5,974 nt of DNA from Acidobacteriaceae bacterium (GCA_003136335.1 PLEA01000266.1:39394-45367); one strand, 5' to 3'; counted from the stretch's first letter, positions 1-5,232 are shown. Numbers and translations: made by a program. Notes: generated by a model not told the origin, from the letters alone.

Positions 1-117
1 CCCGCGGCCTCTGCCGTGACAGGGCCTCGGGCTTATGTAACTGATTGATATCAAACGGTGTCGGCGGACATCTCTTGATACCATTAAGGTACTGTACGTC
101 ACTTCTTATCGTCCCCT
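1..117. other. Unidentified sequence that replaces the 3' end of the amidohydrolase
   Basis: The minus-strand reading frame of the amidohydrolase stays open here all the way to position 1, but the translation stops resembling the family at about position 118. Residues such as DVQYLNGIKRCPP have none of the expected C-terminal pattern (an ARQ-type helix followed by a G-K-x-AD-type strand). The stretch holds a 10-bp palindrome TTGATATCAA (45-54) and GTCCCC twice (111-116 and 122-127), straddling the junction. Two loosely similar stretches, CTCTTGATACC (72-82) and ACTTCTTATCGTCC (101-114), could be terminal repeats of an insertion sequence, but no transposase is visible. Calling it a mobile-element end is inference only. 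Confidence 0.35.
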
Positions 118-1658
118 TAACGTCCCCGCCTTCGGCCGTCCCTAAGGGTCGCAGGCCAAAGGTGCCTTTGGCGGTTTGGCGCACTATGGAGTCCCAGAGT
201 CCGAAGCGGGCCGCCACCGGGGTGACGAAGTAGTCCGACCCGCCCGACCACAGAACACCTCGGGATTGCCGGGTCCTGAAGGGCTCCAGCCGCTGGCCGC
301 GCTTGGGACCATAACTGGCCGCATAGATGGCGCCGATCCACCAAAGGAATCCGGGCTGCATTTCCGGATATCCAGCGTCGTATTTCCTTTGCAGGTTGGC
401 CATCACGTCGATGGCGTGCGGAGTGGGCAGGTTGGCGTGGATGATGCTGTGGCGCAGGCCAGAATGGGGCTTCTCGTGCTCGACAAGGGCATAGGTATCG
501 ACAACCCAGTCCATGGCGCGGTCCCCGACGGCATGGGTACCAACTTGGGACGCTGTTCTGGTGGAACAGGCGGACCATTTCTCGATAAACAGCAGGGTCG
601 GTTTGCGGATATCCGCGATTGCCCGTGCCCGAGCTTGTGACATCATGAGTTGTGGCGTTACGCAGCCAATCGTCATAGACCCAGCCTGTGCGGGCGCCAC
701 CAGAGCCGTCCATGTTGATTTTGGCGCCGCAGGAGAGCAGGCAGTCGTCGCCAAGAGTGGAGGGCAGGCGAGGAACGGCGTTGATCTCGGCCAGCGCCTT
801 GCGGGCCGACTCCAATGTCGAACCGGCGTGCCATAGGACGCAGATGCGCTCTTTGAGCTGCCCCTGATCGAGGAGGGATTTGTAGGCATCCCAGTGGAGC
901 TGGTAAATGTCGGGATCTTTGACGGCGGTCATGCCTTCGCTGTGCACCACTTGTTGAACGTAGAGGATGCCCTGACGCATCTGATCGGAGGTGATGGGCG
1001 GGATGAGGCTGGTGACGGCCCCCAGGGGGGAGTCTTCTTTGAGGACGCCGGTGGGGTTGCCGTGGGGGTCGCGGTCGATGGTGCCGGCGGTGGTATGGGC
1101 CAGCTTGAGGGCGAGCGAGTTGGCGACTCCGTAATGGCCGGTGGTGTGGATGAGCCAAACGGGATTGTTGGGGCGACGGCGTCGAGATCGGTGGCGGTGA
1201 CGTAGCGGTGTTCGGCGAGCTTGCCCTCGTCCCAGCCGGAGCCGGTGACCCATTCGCCAGGCTTGACGAGAGCGATCTTGGCCTTTACGCGGGCGACGAT
1301 TTCAGCGACCGAAGCGGCATCCGAGAGCTTGACGCCGTAGAGTTCTTCGACGCCTCCGTCAGCGATGTGGGCGTGGGTGTCGATAAGGCCGGGGGTGGCG
1401 GCATGACCGTGGAGGTCGATGATGCGGGTGCCGGGAGCATTGCCCGCGAATTCCAGAACTTCGGCGTCGGTGCCGACTTTCACGATAACGCCATGGCGGA
1501 CGGCGATGGCCTGGGCTACCGAATCGTTGGCATCCACGGTGAGGATATGGCCTGAATAGGACGAGGTCGGCGGCGGGGTTTTGGGCGAGGAGAATCCGAG
1601 TAAACAGCAGCGTCCCCAGCAGGACGCCTGACACACTGAGTTCGCGGTGCAGAGGCAT
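118..1658 (-). pseudogene. YtcJ-like secreted amidohydrolase, three frameshifts, 3' end lost
   Basis: This is a metal-dependent hydrolase of the YtcJ-like amidohydrolase family (Amidohydro_3 type); its substrate cannot be told. I start it at ATG 1658 because that frame gives an export signal (MPLHRELSVSGVLLGTLLFT, then ILLAQNPAADLVLF). The core follows in pieces: HILTVDANDSVAQAIAVRHG and the metal-binding THAH (about 1367-1378) in a second frame, NNPVWLIHTTGHYGV to INMDGSGGARTGWVYDDW in a third, then THAVGDRAMDW (about 506-538), RHSIIHANLPTP and SGGSDYFVTP back in the second. The shifts are one missing base near 1549-1553, one missing base in the G-run 1170-1173 (five G would restore frame) and one extra base at 547-549. 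No internal stop codons occur. About 513 residues are recognisable; the final 60 or so of the usual roughly 570 are missing. No clear ribosome binding site precedes the start. The shifts sit at short G or GGCC runs, so base-calling error is possible, but the 3' loss is not explained that way. Confidence 0.88.
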
Positions 1659-1865
1659 CGTTGGATTCTACTCGCGAGCGCAAATTCAACCACTGTAAAT
1701 CCTTGGACAAGAATTCTCTCCTAAATGCAGTAAATTTCGGCTGTGCTGGCGCGGATCGCATATCGATTCATTGCATTTCAGATGAGAGTCTTCCACATTA
1801 TCGCAAGCGGCGAGACGGGTGTATGATCGCCGACGTTCTTGAAGTGAAAAAGGAGATTTCGTTTA

Positions 1866-1970
1866 ATGGACGCTTGGTGTGTGTCGATTCGCTGCCAGCG
1901 AGAGATAGGGGAATCTGCGTGGTCATGCAATCGTCAAGCGTTTGTCAGGAGCAATCATGGGCCAAGATAG
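1866..1970 (+). CDS. Possible 34-aa leader ORF overlapping the dioxygenase start
   Basis: ATG 1866 is preceded by AAAAAGGAG (1847-1855), a good ribosome binding site 10 bases upstream. The frame encodes 34 residues starting MDAWCVSIRCQREIG and ends at TAG 1968-1970, overlapping the dioxygenase ATG (1957) by 14 bases in a different frame. That layout fits a leader peptide or translational coupling, where ribosomes ending on the short frame re-initiate on the dioxygenase. The peptide has three Cys and two Trp but matches no family I know, and it has no stalling motif that I recognise. A TATGAT hexamer at 1822-1827 could be a -10 box, but no good -35 lies upstream. The alternative is a chance ORF in the 5' leader. 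The rest of the 298-base stretch 1659-1956 shows nothing else recognisable. Confidence 0.27.
   Translation: MDAWCVSIRCQREIGESAWSCNRQAFVRSNHGPR
1947..1951 (+). promoter_or_regulatory. Ribosome binding site of the dioxygenase gene
   Basis: AGGAG lies five bases before ATG 1957. It decides the start: the in-frame TTG at 1942 would put this motif inside the coding region and has no good site of its own. Confidence 0.6.
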
Positions 1971-2700
1971 CTTTATTCCGGTTGCAACGAATGCCAGGTC
2001 GCGAAACGACCTCGTCGAACGCGGTTTTAGTCGTCAGCCGCTCAGAGTTGATGAAGACATAGCGCGCACGCTGGAAGCGTTATCTCATGCAGCCTGGTCG
2101 ATTCCAAGGGACAAGTACTACGATGGGGGCGACAGGTATCGTTCCTTGAATCGTCTCCGGGCCGAGATTGTTGAGGGCGGTGTAAAGGTTTGGTTGAGCG
2201 AGGAGAGCACGCCCTATGTGCAGCTGAAAAAATACAACACGACCCTCGGCGACCAGCAGCGAGAGTACGCTCCGCTGCCCCCGGCGATGGCCGGTTCGAT
2301 AGGCGTTCGCAAGATGATTGCTCACCACCTTCATTACCTGGCGCTCTCGGCAGTGGGTACGAGGTATTTGGTTAACCTCCATCTAATAAGGTTCACGGCT
2401 ACGCCGGGTCGGCCGTGCGACACGAGCCCGCCGGGCTTACATAAAGACGGGGAAAAGTACATCGCCACGCATCTACTGGGCCGCTGCGGCGCTCAGGGTG
2501 GCGAAGTCATCATAACCGACAATGACAAACACGAACTGGATCGCTTCACAATGCGCGAAGCGGGTGAGTGTTACGTCTTCGACGACGATCGCATCTGGCA
2601 CATGTTGACGCCAGTGGCAGTACTGGAAGGCAATCAGTACGCCTACCGTGACACGCTCGCATTCGATATGCTGCCAGTTGGCTGGGAACCCATGAAGTGA
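1957..2700 (+). CDS. 2-oxoglutarate/Fe(II)-dependent dioxygenase, PF10014 family (amino-acid hydroxylase-like)
   Basis: The 247-residue cytosolic protein is a cupin-fold oxygenase that would use Fe(II), O2 and 2-oxoglutarate to hydroxylate a small substrate. The best-known family member is the L-isoleucine 4-hydroxylase of Bacillus thuringiensis, but the substrate here cannot be assigned. The family's early motif is visible as PRDKYYDGGDRYRSLNRL (about residues 48-65). The iron facial triad is H162-x-D164 in GLHKDGEKY and H215 in DDDRIWHMLTP, about 50 residues later. R231 in YRDTLAFDML is the expected 2-oxoglutarate carboxylate anchor. All key residues are present and the length fits a complete protein, so it is probably functional. 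It starts at ATG 1957 behind AGGAG and stops at TGA 2698-2700. It stands alone between broken genes, diverging from the amidohydrolase remnant, so its neighbours give no clue to its role. No terminator hairpin with a T-run follows. A 101-bp stretch (2497-2597) recurs diverged and inverted at 4100-4200. Confidence 0.9.
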   Translation: MGQDSFIPVATNARSRNDLVERGFSRQPLRVDEDIARTLEALSHAAWSIPRDKYYDGGDRYRSLNRLRAEIVEGGVKVWLSEESTPYVQLKKYNTTLGDQQREYAPLPPAMAGSIGVRKMIAHHLHYLALSAVGTRYLVNLHLIRFTATPGRPCDTSPPGLHKDGEKYIATHLLGRCGAQGGEVIITDNDKHELDRFTMREAGECYVFDDDRIWHMLTPVAVLEGNQYAYRDTLAFDMLPVGWEPMK

Positions 2701-3085
2701 TCCGTGGAGCTACCGCGCAGGGCTGGTGCCTCTCGGCCTCCAATCGCCGAAACGGAGCCTCAACTCTTGGCTCAAGAGCATCCCAAGCTCGACGCCGAAT
2801 CGCTAAACAAGCGAAGAGGCAGGTCTTTGCTGGTTACTGCAGCTTCGCGTACTCCGCTTGGGCTCGCTTCAGGATGGGAACATCCCGGTCGGCGAGTCCA
2901 TCGCTGGACGGTCGTGGAGCGCCCCACCGAATTCAGGCAAAGCCTCTGACTCTTAGCTGTTGGCGATCCACTCCTCTGATCGGTGAAGAATTCTGGACGG
3001 TTGGTCGGCATAAGAGTCCGGTCGTCGGCATAGCGCCACAATTTCAGGACTAGCTGAGTACCGGAAAAATGCACGGCTCCATGCG
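2701..3085. other. Gene-poor stretch downstream of the dioxygenase
   Basis: I see no complete gene here. Open frames of 80-118 codons exist on both strands, but their translations look like shuffled sequence with no recognisable motif. The one exception is a short kinase-like tail on the minus strand (2834-2893). A small hairpin GGGA-ACA-TCCC (2876-2886) falls inside that tail. The minus-strand segment 2951-3060 reads YSASPEIVALCRRPDSYADQ in one frame, which I cannot place. Confidence 0.5.
2834..2893 (-). pseudogene. C-terminal tail of a TPR-type Ser/Thr kinase (gene remnant)
   Basis: The minus strand reads ADRDVPILKRAQAEYAKLQ followed by TAA (2834-2836). From memory, this closely resembles the end of many acidobacterial proteins that carry an N-terminal Ser/Thr kinase domain and C-terminal tetratricopeptide repeats, whose last helix has the pattern A-D-x-D-x-P-x-L-K-x-A-x-A-E-Y-x-x-L. 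The frame runs back only 12 more codons, to a TGA at about 2927-2929, and the residues in between (IRWGAPRPSSDGL) do not look like TPR sequence. So only the last 19 codons survive, with a break at about 2893. The match is short and rests on recalled family patterns, so it could be coincidence. Confidence 0.45.
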
Positions 3086-3117
3086 CGTTTGAACGAAGCC
3101 GCTGACGCGGCGGACGC
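3086..3117 (+). repeat. 32-bp repeat, copy 1 (inverted partner at 3561-3592)
   Basis: The reverse complement of this 32-mer matches 3561-3592 at 31 of 32 positions; the only mismatch is base 3094 against 3584. Its core is GCCGC-TGAC-GCGGC, able to form a small hairpin by itself, so it resembles a REP-like dispersed repeat. The two copies enclose 443 bases that include the recombinase remnant. Confidence 0.75.
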
Positions 3118-3119
3118 TA

Positions 3120-3143
3120 CAGCGTGGGGATCCCCAGCGTGGG
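3120..3143 (+). repeat. CAGCGTGGG direct repeats around the GGGGATCCCC palindrome
   Basis: CAGCGTGGG occurs at 3120-3128 and again at 3135-3143, overlapping the perfect palindrome GGGGATCCCC (3126-3135). It lies about 50 bases before the recombinase start and just inside repeat copy 1. This could be an operator-like or recombinase-binding site, but no function is shown. Confidence 0.4.
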
Positions 3144-3174
3144 TGTTCCTTCGCATGGTGTAGGTGTAGGGTGT

Positions 3175-3200
3175 GGGTCACAAGGAGGTTCCTGTGACCC
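3175..3200 (+). promoter_or_regulatory. Hairpin holding the recombinase ribosome binding site
   Basis: GGGTCACA (3175-3182) and TGTGACCC (3193-3200) form a perfect 8-bp stem. The 10-base loop AGGAGGTTCC carries a near-ideal ribosome binding site (AGGAGG, 3183-3188), and the GTG start (3194-3196) lies in the right arm. Three more pairs (GGA 3184-3186 with TCC 3190-3192) can form after a bulged A, which would bury half of the binding site. The arrangement suggests structure-gated translation of the recombinase, or a DNA site with dyad symmetry bound by it. Which one is inference. Confidence 0.55.
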
Positions 3201-3283
3201 ATCTTCGCCAGCTGATGCTGGATGAACTTCAGCGTCGAAACTATTCTCCGAACACCGTGCGCTTCACTTCCGTTCACAACTGA
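3194..3283 (+). pseudogene. Tyrosine recombinase (integrase), N-terminal fragment
   Basis: Reading from GTG 3194, five bases after AGGAGG, the product is THLRQLMLDELQRRNYSPNT followed by VR. This is the first helix pair of the SAM-like core-binding domain of phage-integrase-type tyrosine recombinases, whose typical pattern is L-x-x-x-L-x-x-R-x-Y-S-x-x-T-x-x-x-Y. The homology stops after VR at about 3262. The frame then reads FTSVHN and ends at TGA 3281-3283, where a full enzyme would continue for some 270 more residues with the catalytic R-HxxR-Y set. No downstream part was found in any frame, so the rest has been deleted or replaced. It could be the left end of an integron-like or IS-associated recombinase unit. 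The strong start region suggests the gene was once well translated. Confidence 0.7.
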
Positions 3284-3560
3284 CGATGGGCAACCAGCCA
3301 AGATGCGTTGTCAACAGTTCCTCATCTTCCACTATGGATCACTCAGCTCTTATTCACGTCGCACGTCCATCTGCTCTCCGAGCCAAAGCGCGGGTGTGCC
3401 CGCGCGACCTCAGTGACATGGAAACAGGCTCCCTAGTCTCGTCTATGCAAGCAGCACTTCGCCTTTGTCATCCGTTGTCGCGACCTGCGCTGCCGCACTT
3501 CGCCCTCGCGATGCCACTCCAGAACGACATCTCCCACATCGAAACCCCATAGCTCTCACC
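3284..3560. other. No recognisable gene; one short hairpin
   Basis: Open frames of up to 88 codons on the plus strand show no family pattern. The stretch holds a perfect 7-bp hairpin GCGCGGG-TGTG-CCCGCGC (3388-3405). On the minus strand it is followed only by TTT, too short a run for a convincing intrinsic terminator. Confidence 0.45.
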
Positions 3561-3592
3561 GCGTCCGCCGCGTCAGCGGCTTCCTTCAAACG
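3561..3592 (-). repeat. 32-bp repeat, copy 2 (inverted partner of 3086-3117)
   Basis: It is the inverted copy of 3086-3117, with one mismatch at 3584. Its right edge lies one base from the left arm of the 74-bp inverted-repeat unit that starts at 3594, so two repeat types adjoin here. Confidence 0.75.
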
Positions 3593-3593
3593 G

Positions 3594-3667
3594 CCCTATC
3601 AAAACTGCCCCGCCTGCAGCCCCTCAACACAATCAAGCTTCTTCTCGCCGGGGCACTTCTGATAGGG
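3594..3667. repeat. 74-bp unit with 19-bp terminal inverted repeats (MITE-like or IS scar)
   Basis: CCCTATCAAAACTGCCCCG (3594-3612) matches the reverse complement of 3649-3667 at 17 of 19 positions, with 36 bases between the arms. No transposase is inside, and no clear target-site duplication flanks it. It could be a miniature transposable element, the joined ends of a deleted insertion sequence, or a large hairpin. It carries no T-run expected of a terminator. Confidence 0.55.
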
Positions 3668-3812
3668 TCCTAGGCGTTTGTCGCTACGAATCTCAGCCAA
3701 CTTCTGTATTGCCCGTTATTTGACCGCGATCCTTCACTCCATGTACACACCGCGCTTTGCCGATTCAGAGTGCACAAATCTGCAGCCCGCGGTTTGTTTC
3801 GTAGCAGCGTTA

Positions 3813-4099
3813 TTAATTCAACTTTGCGCTCCAGTTCAGGACCACAGACATGGGCGCCATGCCTGTCTTCAGTTGCGTGTTGATGAGGAATTTCTGCCCG
3901 TCGTTGCTGACGTCGTAGGAGAACAGCTCGGAAGTAGCAAACATTTCACGAGGATTGGCCTGGAAAAGCGCTGTCGGGGAGCCAGCGTCGAAGTGAGATC
4001 CCGTTTTCACCGGAACAGCCATATAATCCTGCTGTCGGTGGAGAGGTAGAAGAGTTCCTTACCATCGCTCCGCCATCTGGGCTGATCTCCTCCCGTGTT
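3813..4099 (-). pseudogene. TolB/PD40 beta-propeller protein, C-terminal remnant with AT frameshift
   Basis: The minus strand encodes the end of a WD40-like (PD40/TolB) propeller of the type often fused to acidobacterial Ser/Thr kinases. The first part reads TGGDQPRWRSDGKELFYLST then DSRI (4096-4025), a typical propeller-blade motif. A second frame continues MAVPVKTGSHFDAGSPTALF and then SYDVSNDGQKFLINT and VVLNWSAKLN, ending at TAA 3813-3815. The two frames join if one AT of ATTATATGG (about 4021-4027) is removed, so a dinucleotide duplication broke the gene. About 94 residues remain of a protein that is usually many hundreds long. The upstream part is absent: at 4099/4100 the sequence switches to a piece of dioxygenase gene. 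The natural stop is retained, so only the 3' end was captured. Confidence 0.8.
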
Positions 4100-4200
4100 C
4101 AGATGCGATCATCGTCGAAGACGTAACCCTCACCCGATTCGCGCATCGTGAAGCGATCCATTTCGTGTTTGTCATTGTCGGTTATGATGACTTCGCCACC
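4100..4200 (-). pseudogene. Internal fragment of a second 2OG-Fe dioxygenase gene
   Basis: This 101-bp stretch is the inverted counterpart of 2497-2597 in the intact dioxygenase gene, with 96 of 101 bases identical. It encodes GGEVIITDNDKHEMDRFTMR and ESGEGYVFDDDRI, corresponding to residues 181-213. Three of the five differences change the protein (L to M, A to S, C to G) and two are silent, so it derives from a diverged paralogue and not a fresh copy. It lacks H162/D164 on one side and stops just before the codon for H215 on the other, so it cannot be active. Its frame ends at once in TGA (4099-4101) where the TolB-like segment begins. The other edge, at 4200/4201, joins sequence I cannot identify. 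Confidence 0.88.
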
Positions 4201-4547
4201 GTCAGCGAGCCGCCATCGACGTAGGCTACGAGATCTGACATTGTGTGGTGCGCTGGTGCCAACCATGCCTGACGTATCTTCAGGCGTCAAGATGCTTACC
4301 TGATGCTTACCTGATTCCTTCGCACACTCCTTGTAGTTCTTGCCCACGCCTTCGAGCACCTGTGGATGTTCCTGTGGAAGAATGGAAAGAATCTAATCTC
4401 CCATTCATTAAGCGATAACGATTCAATGGGTTGCGTTTCCGGCTTTTGATCCATCGCAACGGGCCGATTGCACTGAAAACGGGCGTTGACAATCTTCAAG
4501 CAACTCTCTAAGTTTGCTTCCGTCGACGGCTGAAAGGGTTGGCTGAA
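4201..4547. other. Gene-poor stretch right of the dioxygenase fragment
   Basis: Short minus-strand frames exist (for example MDQKPETQPIESLSLNEWEI around 4400-4455, and LEGVGKNYKECAKESGKH around 4300-4355), but none has a ribosome binding site or a family I recognise. The 11-bp duplication at 4291-4312 interrupts one of them: removing one unit makes that frame end at KESGKHLDA and a stop codon. I see no complete gene here. Confidence 0.45.
4291..4312. repeat. Exact 11-bp tandem duplication
   Basis: GATGCTTACCT occurs twice in direct succession (4291-4301 and 4302-4312). Eleven is not a multiple of three, so it would shift any frame through it. It looks like a slippage event in non-selected DNA. 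Confidence 0.85.
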
Positions 4548-4787
4548 TTAAACTTTTGCCAGTCCGAAGTAGGCTGAGTGATCAGCTCGGCGGGGCAACC
4601 CGAAGAGCAGCCAGACCTGAAAAAACCGACGGCTCTGCGAGGAGCAGTTGGGGTTTGGGACCGCGAAAGCGGTGATCGCATCAAGGGCTGTGACGGTGCA
4701 TGCCTCCACGCTGTTGGCTCCCTCGCAGGAGCTGATGGCTAGAGCATAACCAATGTCACAGCCTTTACCTTTTCCCAGCGTTCTCAT
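4548..4787 (-). CDS. Doubtful hypothetical ORF, 79 aa
   Basis: The frame runs from ATG 4787 (MRTLGKGKGCDIGYALAISS) to TAA 4548-4550. Many third codon positions are G or C, which mildly favours coding. Against it, there is no ribosome binding site, no recognisable family and a decayed neighbourhood. The same bases also contain inverted repeats (4661-4674 and 4683-4766), which would be unusual in an ordinary small gene. Four Cys occur in the first two thirds. It may be a fragment of a larger gene or a chance ORF. Confidence 0.25.
   Translation of the reverse strand: MRTLGKGKGCDIGYALAISSCEGANSVEACTVTALDAITAFAVPNPNCSSQSRRFFQVWLLFGLPRRADHSAYFGLAKV
4683..4766. repeat. Long-range inverted repeat with nested hairpin
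   Basis: GGCTGTGAC (4686-4694) pairs perfectly with GTCACAGCC (4755-4763), and three more outer pairs (one G-U) make a 12-bp stem. A nested hairpin GCTCC-6-GGAGC lies at 4717-4732. A GAAA-tetraloop hairpin, ACCGC-GAAA-GCGGT (4661-4674), sits just before it. This could be a structured RNA on the plus strand, but similar folds arise by chance and no RNA family is recognised. Confidence 0.3.
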
Positions 4788-4965
4788 TGCCGCAAGGCTG
4801 GTCTCCCAGAAAACCTTCTCGCCCCGAGATCTCCGGTTGCCACGTTCACCCGCTTTTCAACAGGAATTGTGAACCGTTCAAACGAGACTTGACTGGCGCC
4901 ATCTGCGGGCCTTAACCGGTTCGCTCAAGGAATAGTTGCTGGTCACTTTGTACAATACAGCAGGC

Positions 4966-5232
4966 ATGGCAGTGACGATCGAGATGCAGAATACGGGTGA
5001 CTCTCGAGCGCGCAGGGAGATTCTTGCCGGCGTCGAACATGTGCTGAGTGATGTGGTGGGAGAGTGGCCGGTGTCAATTGTCGGGTCTCGTGCAAATGAC
5101 AACGGGGAAATGAAAGTGGAGGGACCTCGGGGATTCGAGCGCTCATACACTTTGGTTGGCGAGGCTGGAGAGCACCGGCCTGAGGCGATACGGAACGTGC
5201 TTATTAAGCTGCTGCCCTCGAGTACGCGATGA
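4966..5232 (+). CDS. Conserved-looking small hypothetical protein, 88 aa
   Basis: The protein begins MAVTIEMQNTGDSRARREIL and contains the well-ordered stretches VEHVLSDVVGEWPVSIVGSR and EMKVEGPRGFERSYTLVGEA, ending VLIKLLPSSTR. It has no membrane segment, no signal peptide and no catalytic motif that I recognise. Its amphipathic, gap-free pattern looks like a small cytosolic alpha/beta domain under selection, unlike the scrambled ORFs nearby. I chose ATG 4966 because residues before it (LLVTLYNTAG) look untranslated. However, that start has no good ribosome binding site, and an in-frame TTG at 4936 has AAGGA (4927-4931) just upstream, so a 98-aa version is possible. A TACAAT hexamer (4951-4956) close to the ATG hints at a near-leaderless transcript, without a clear -35. 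It lies 87 bases before the next gene on the same strand. Function unknown. Confidence 0.6.
   Translation: MAVTIEMQNTGDSRARREILAGVEHVLSDVVGEWPVSIVGSRANDNGEMKVEGPRGFERSYTLVGEAGEHRPEAIRNVLIKLLPSSTR

Noticed and set aside
176..836. Plus-strand ORFs opposite the amidohydrolase
   Set aside because: They are antisense shadows of the conserved minus-strand gene, with no family motifs of their own.
117..1253. Single long minus-strand ORF of 378 codons
   Set aside because: Only its middle (about 550-1170) is real amidohydrolase; both ends are out-of-frame translations of the same gene caused by the frameshifts.
1661..2062. 133-codon plus-strand ORF before the dioxygenase
   Set aside because: It overlaps the true dioxygenase start by over 100 bases in another frame and its translation has no coding character.
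2881..2949. Plus-strand RRVHRWTVVERP resembling the C-terminus of IS5-type transposases
   Set aside because: The resemblance covers only a few residues, lacks the catalytic region and the flanking pattern, and the overlapping minus-strand kinase-like tail explains part of it better.
3388..3405. Perfect 7-bp hairpin as an intrinsic terminator
   Set aside because: No T-run of useful length follows on either strand and no gene ends nearby.
3086..3592. CRISPR array
   Set aside because: Only two copies of the 32-mer exist, in opposite orientation and 443 bases apart; there is no repeat-spacer periodicity.
4951..4956. TACAAT as a promoter -10 box for the 88-aa gene
   Set aside because: No acceptable -35 lies 16-18 bases upstream; kept only as a remark.
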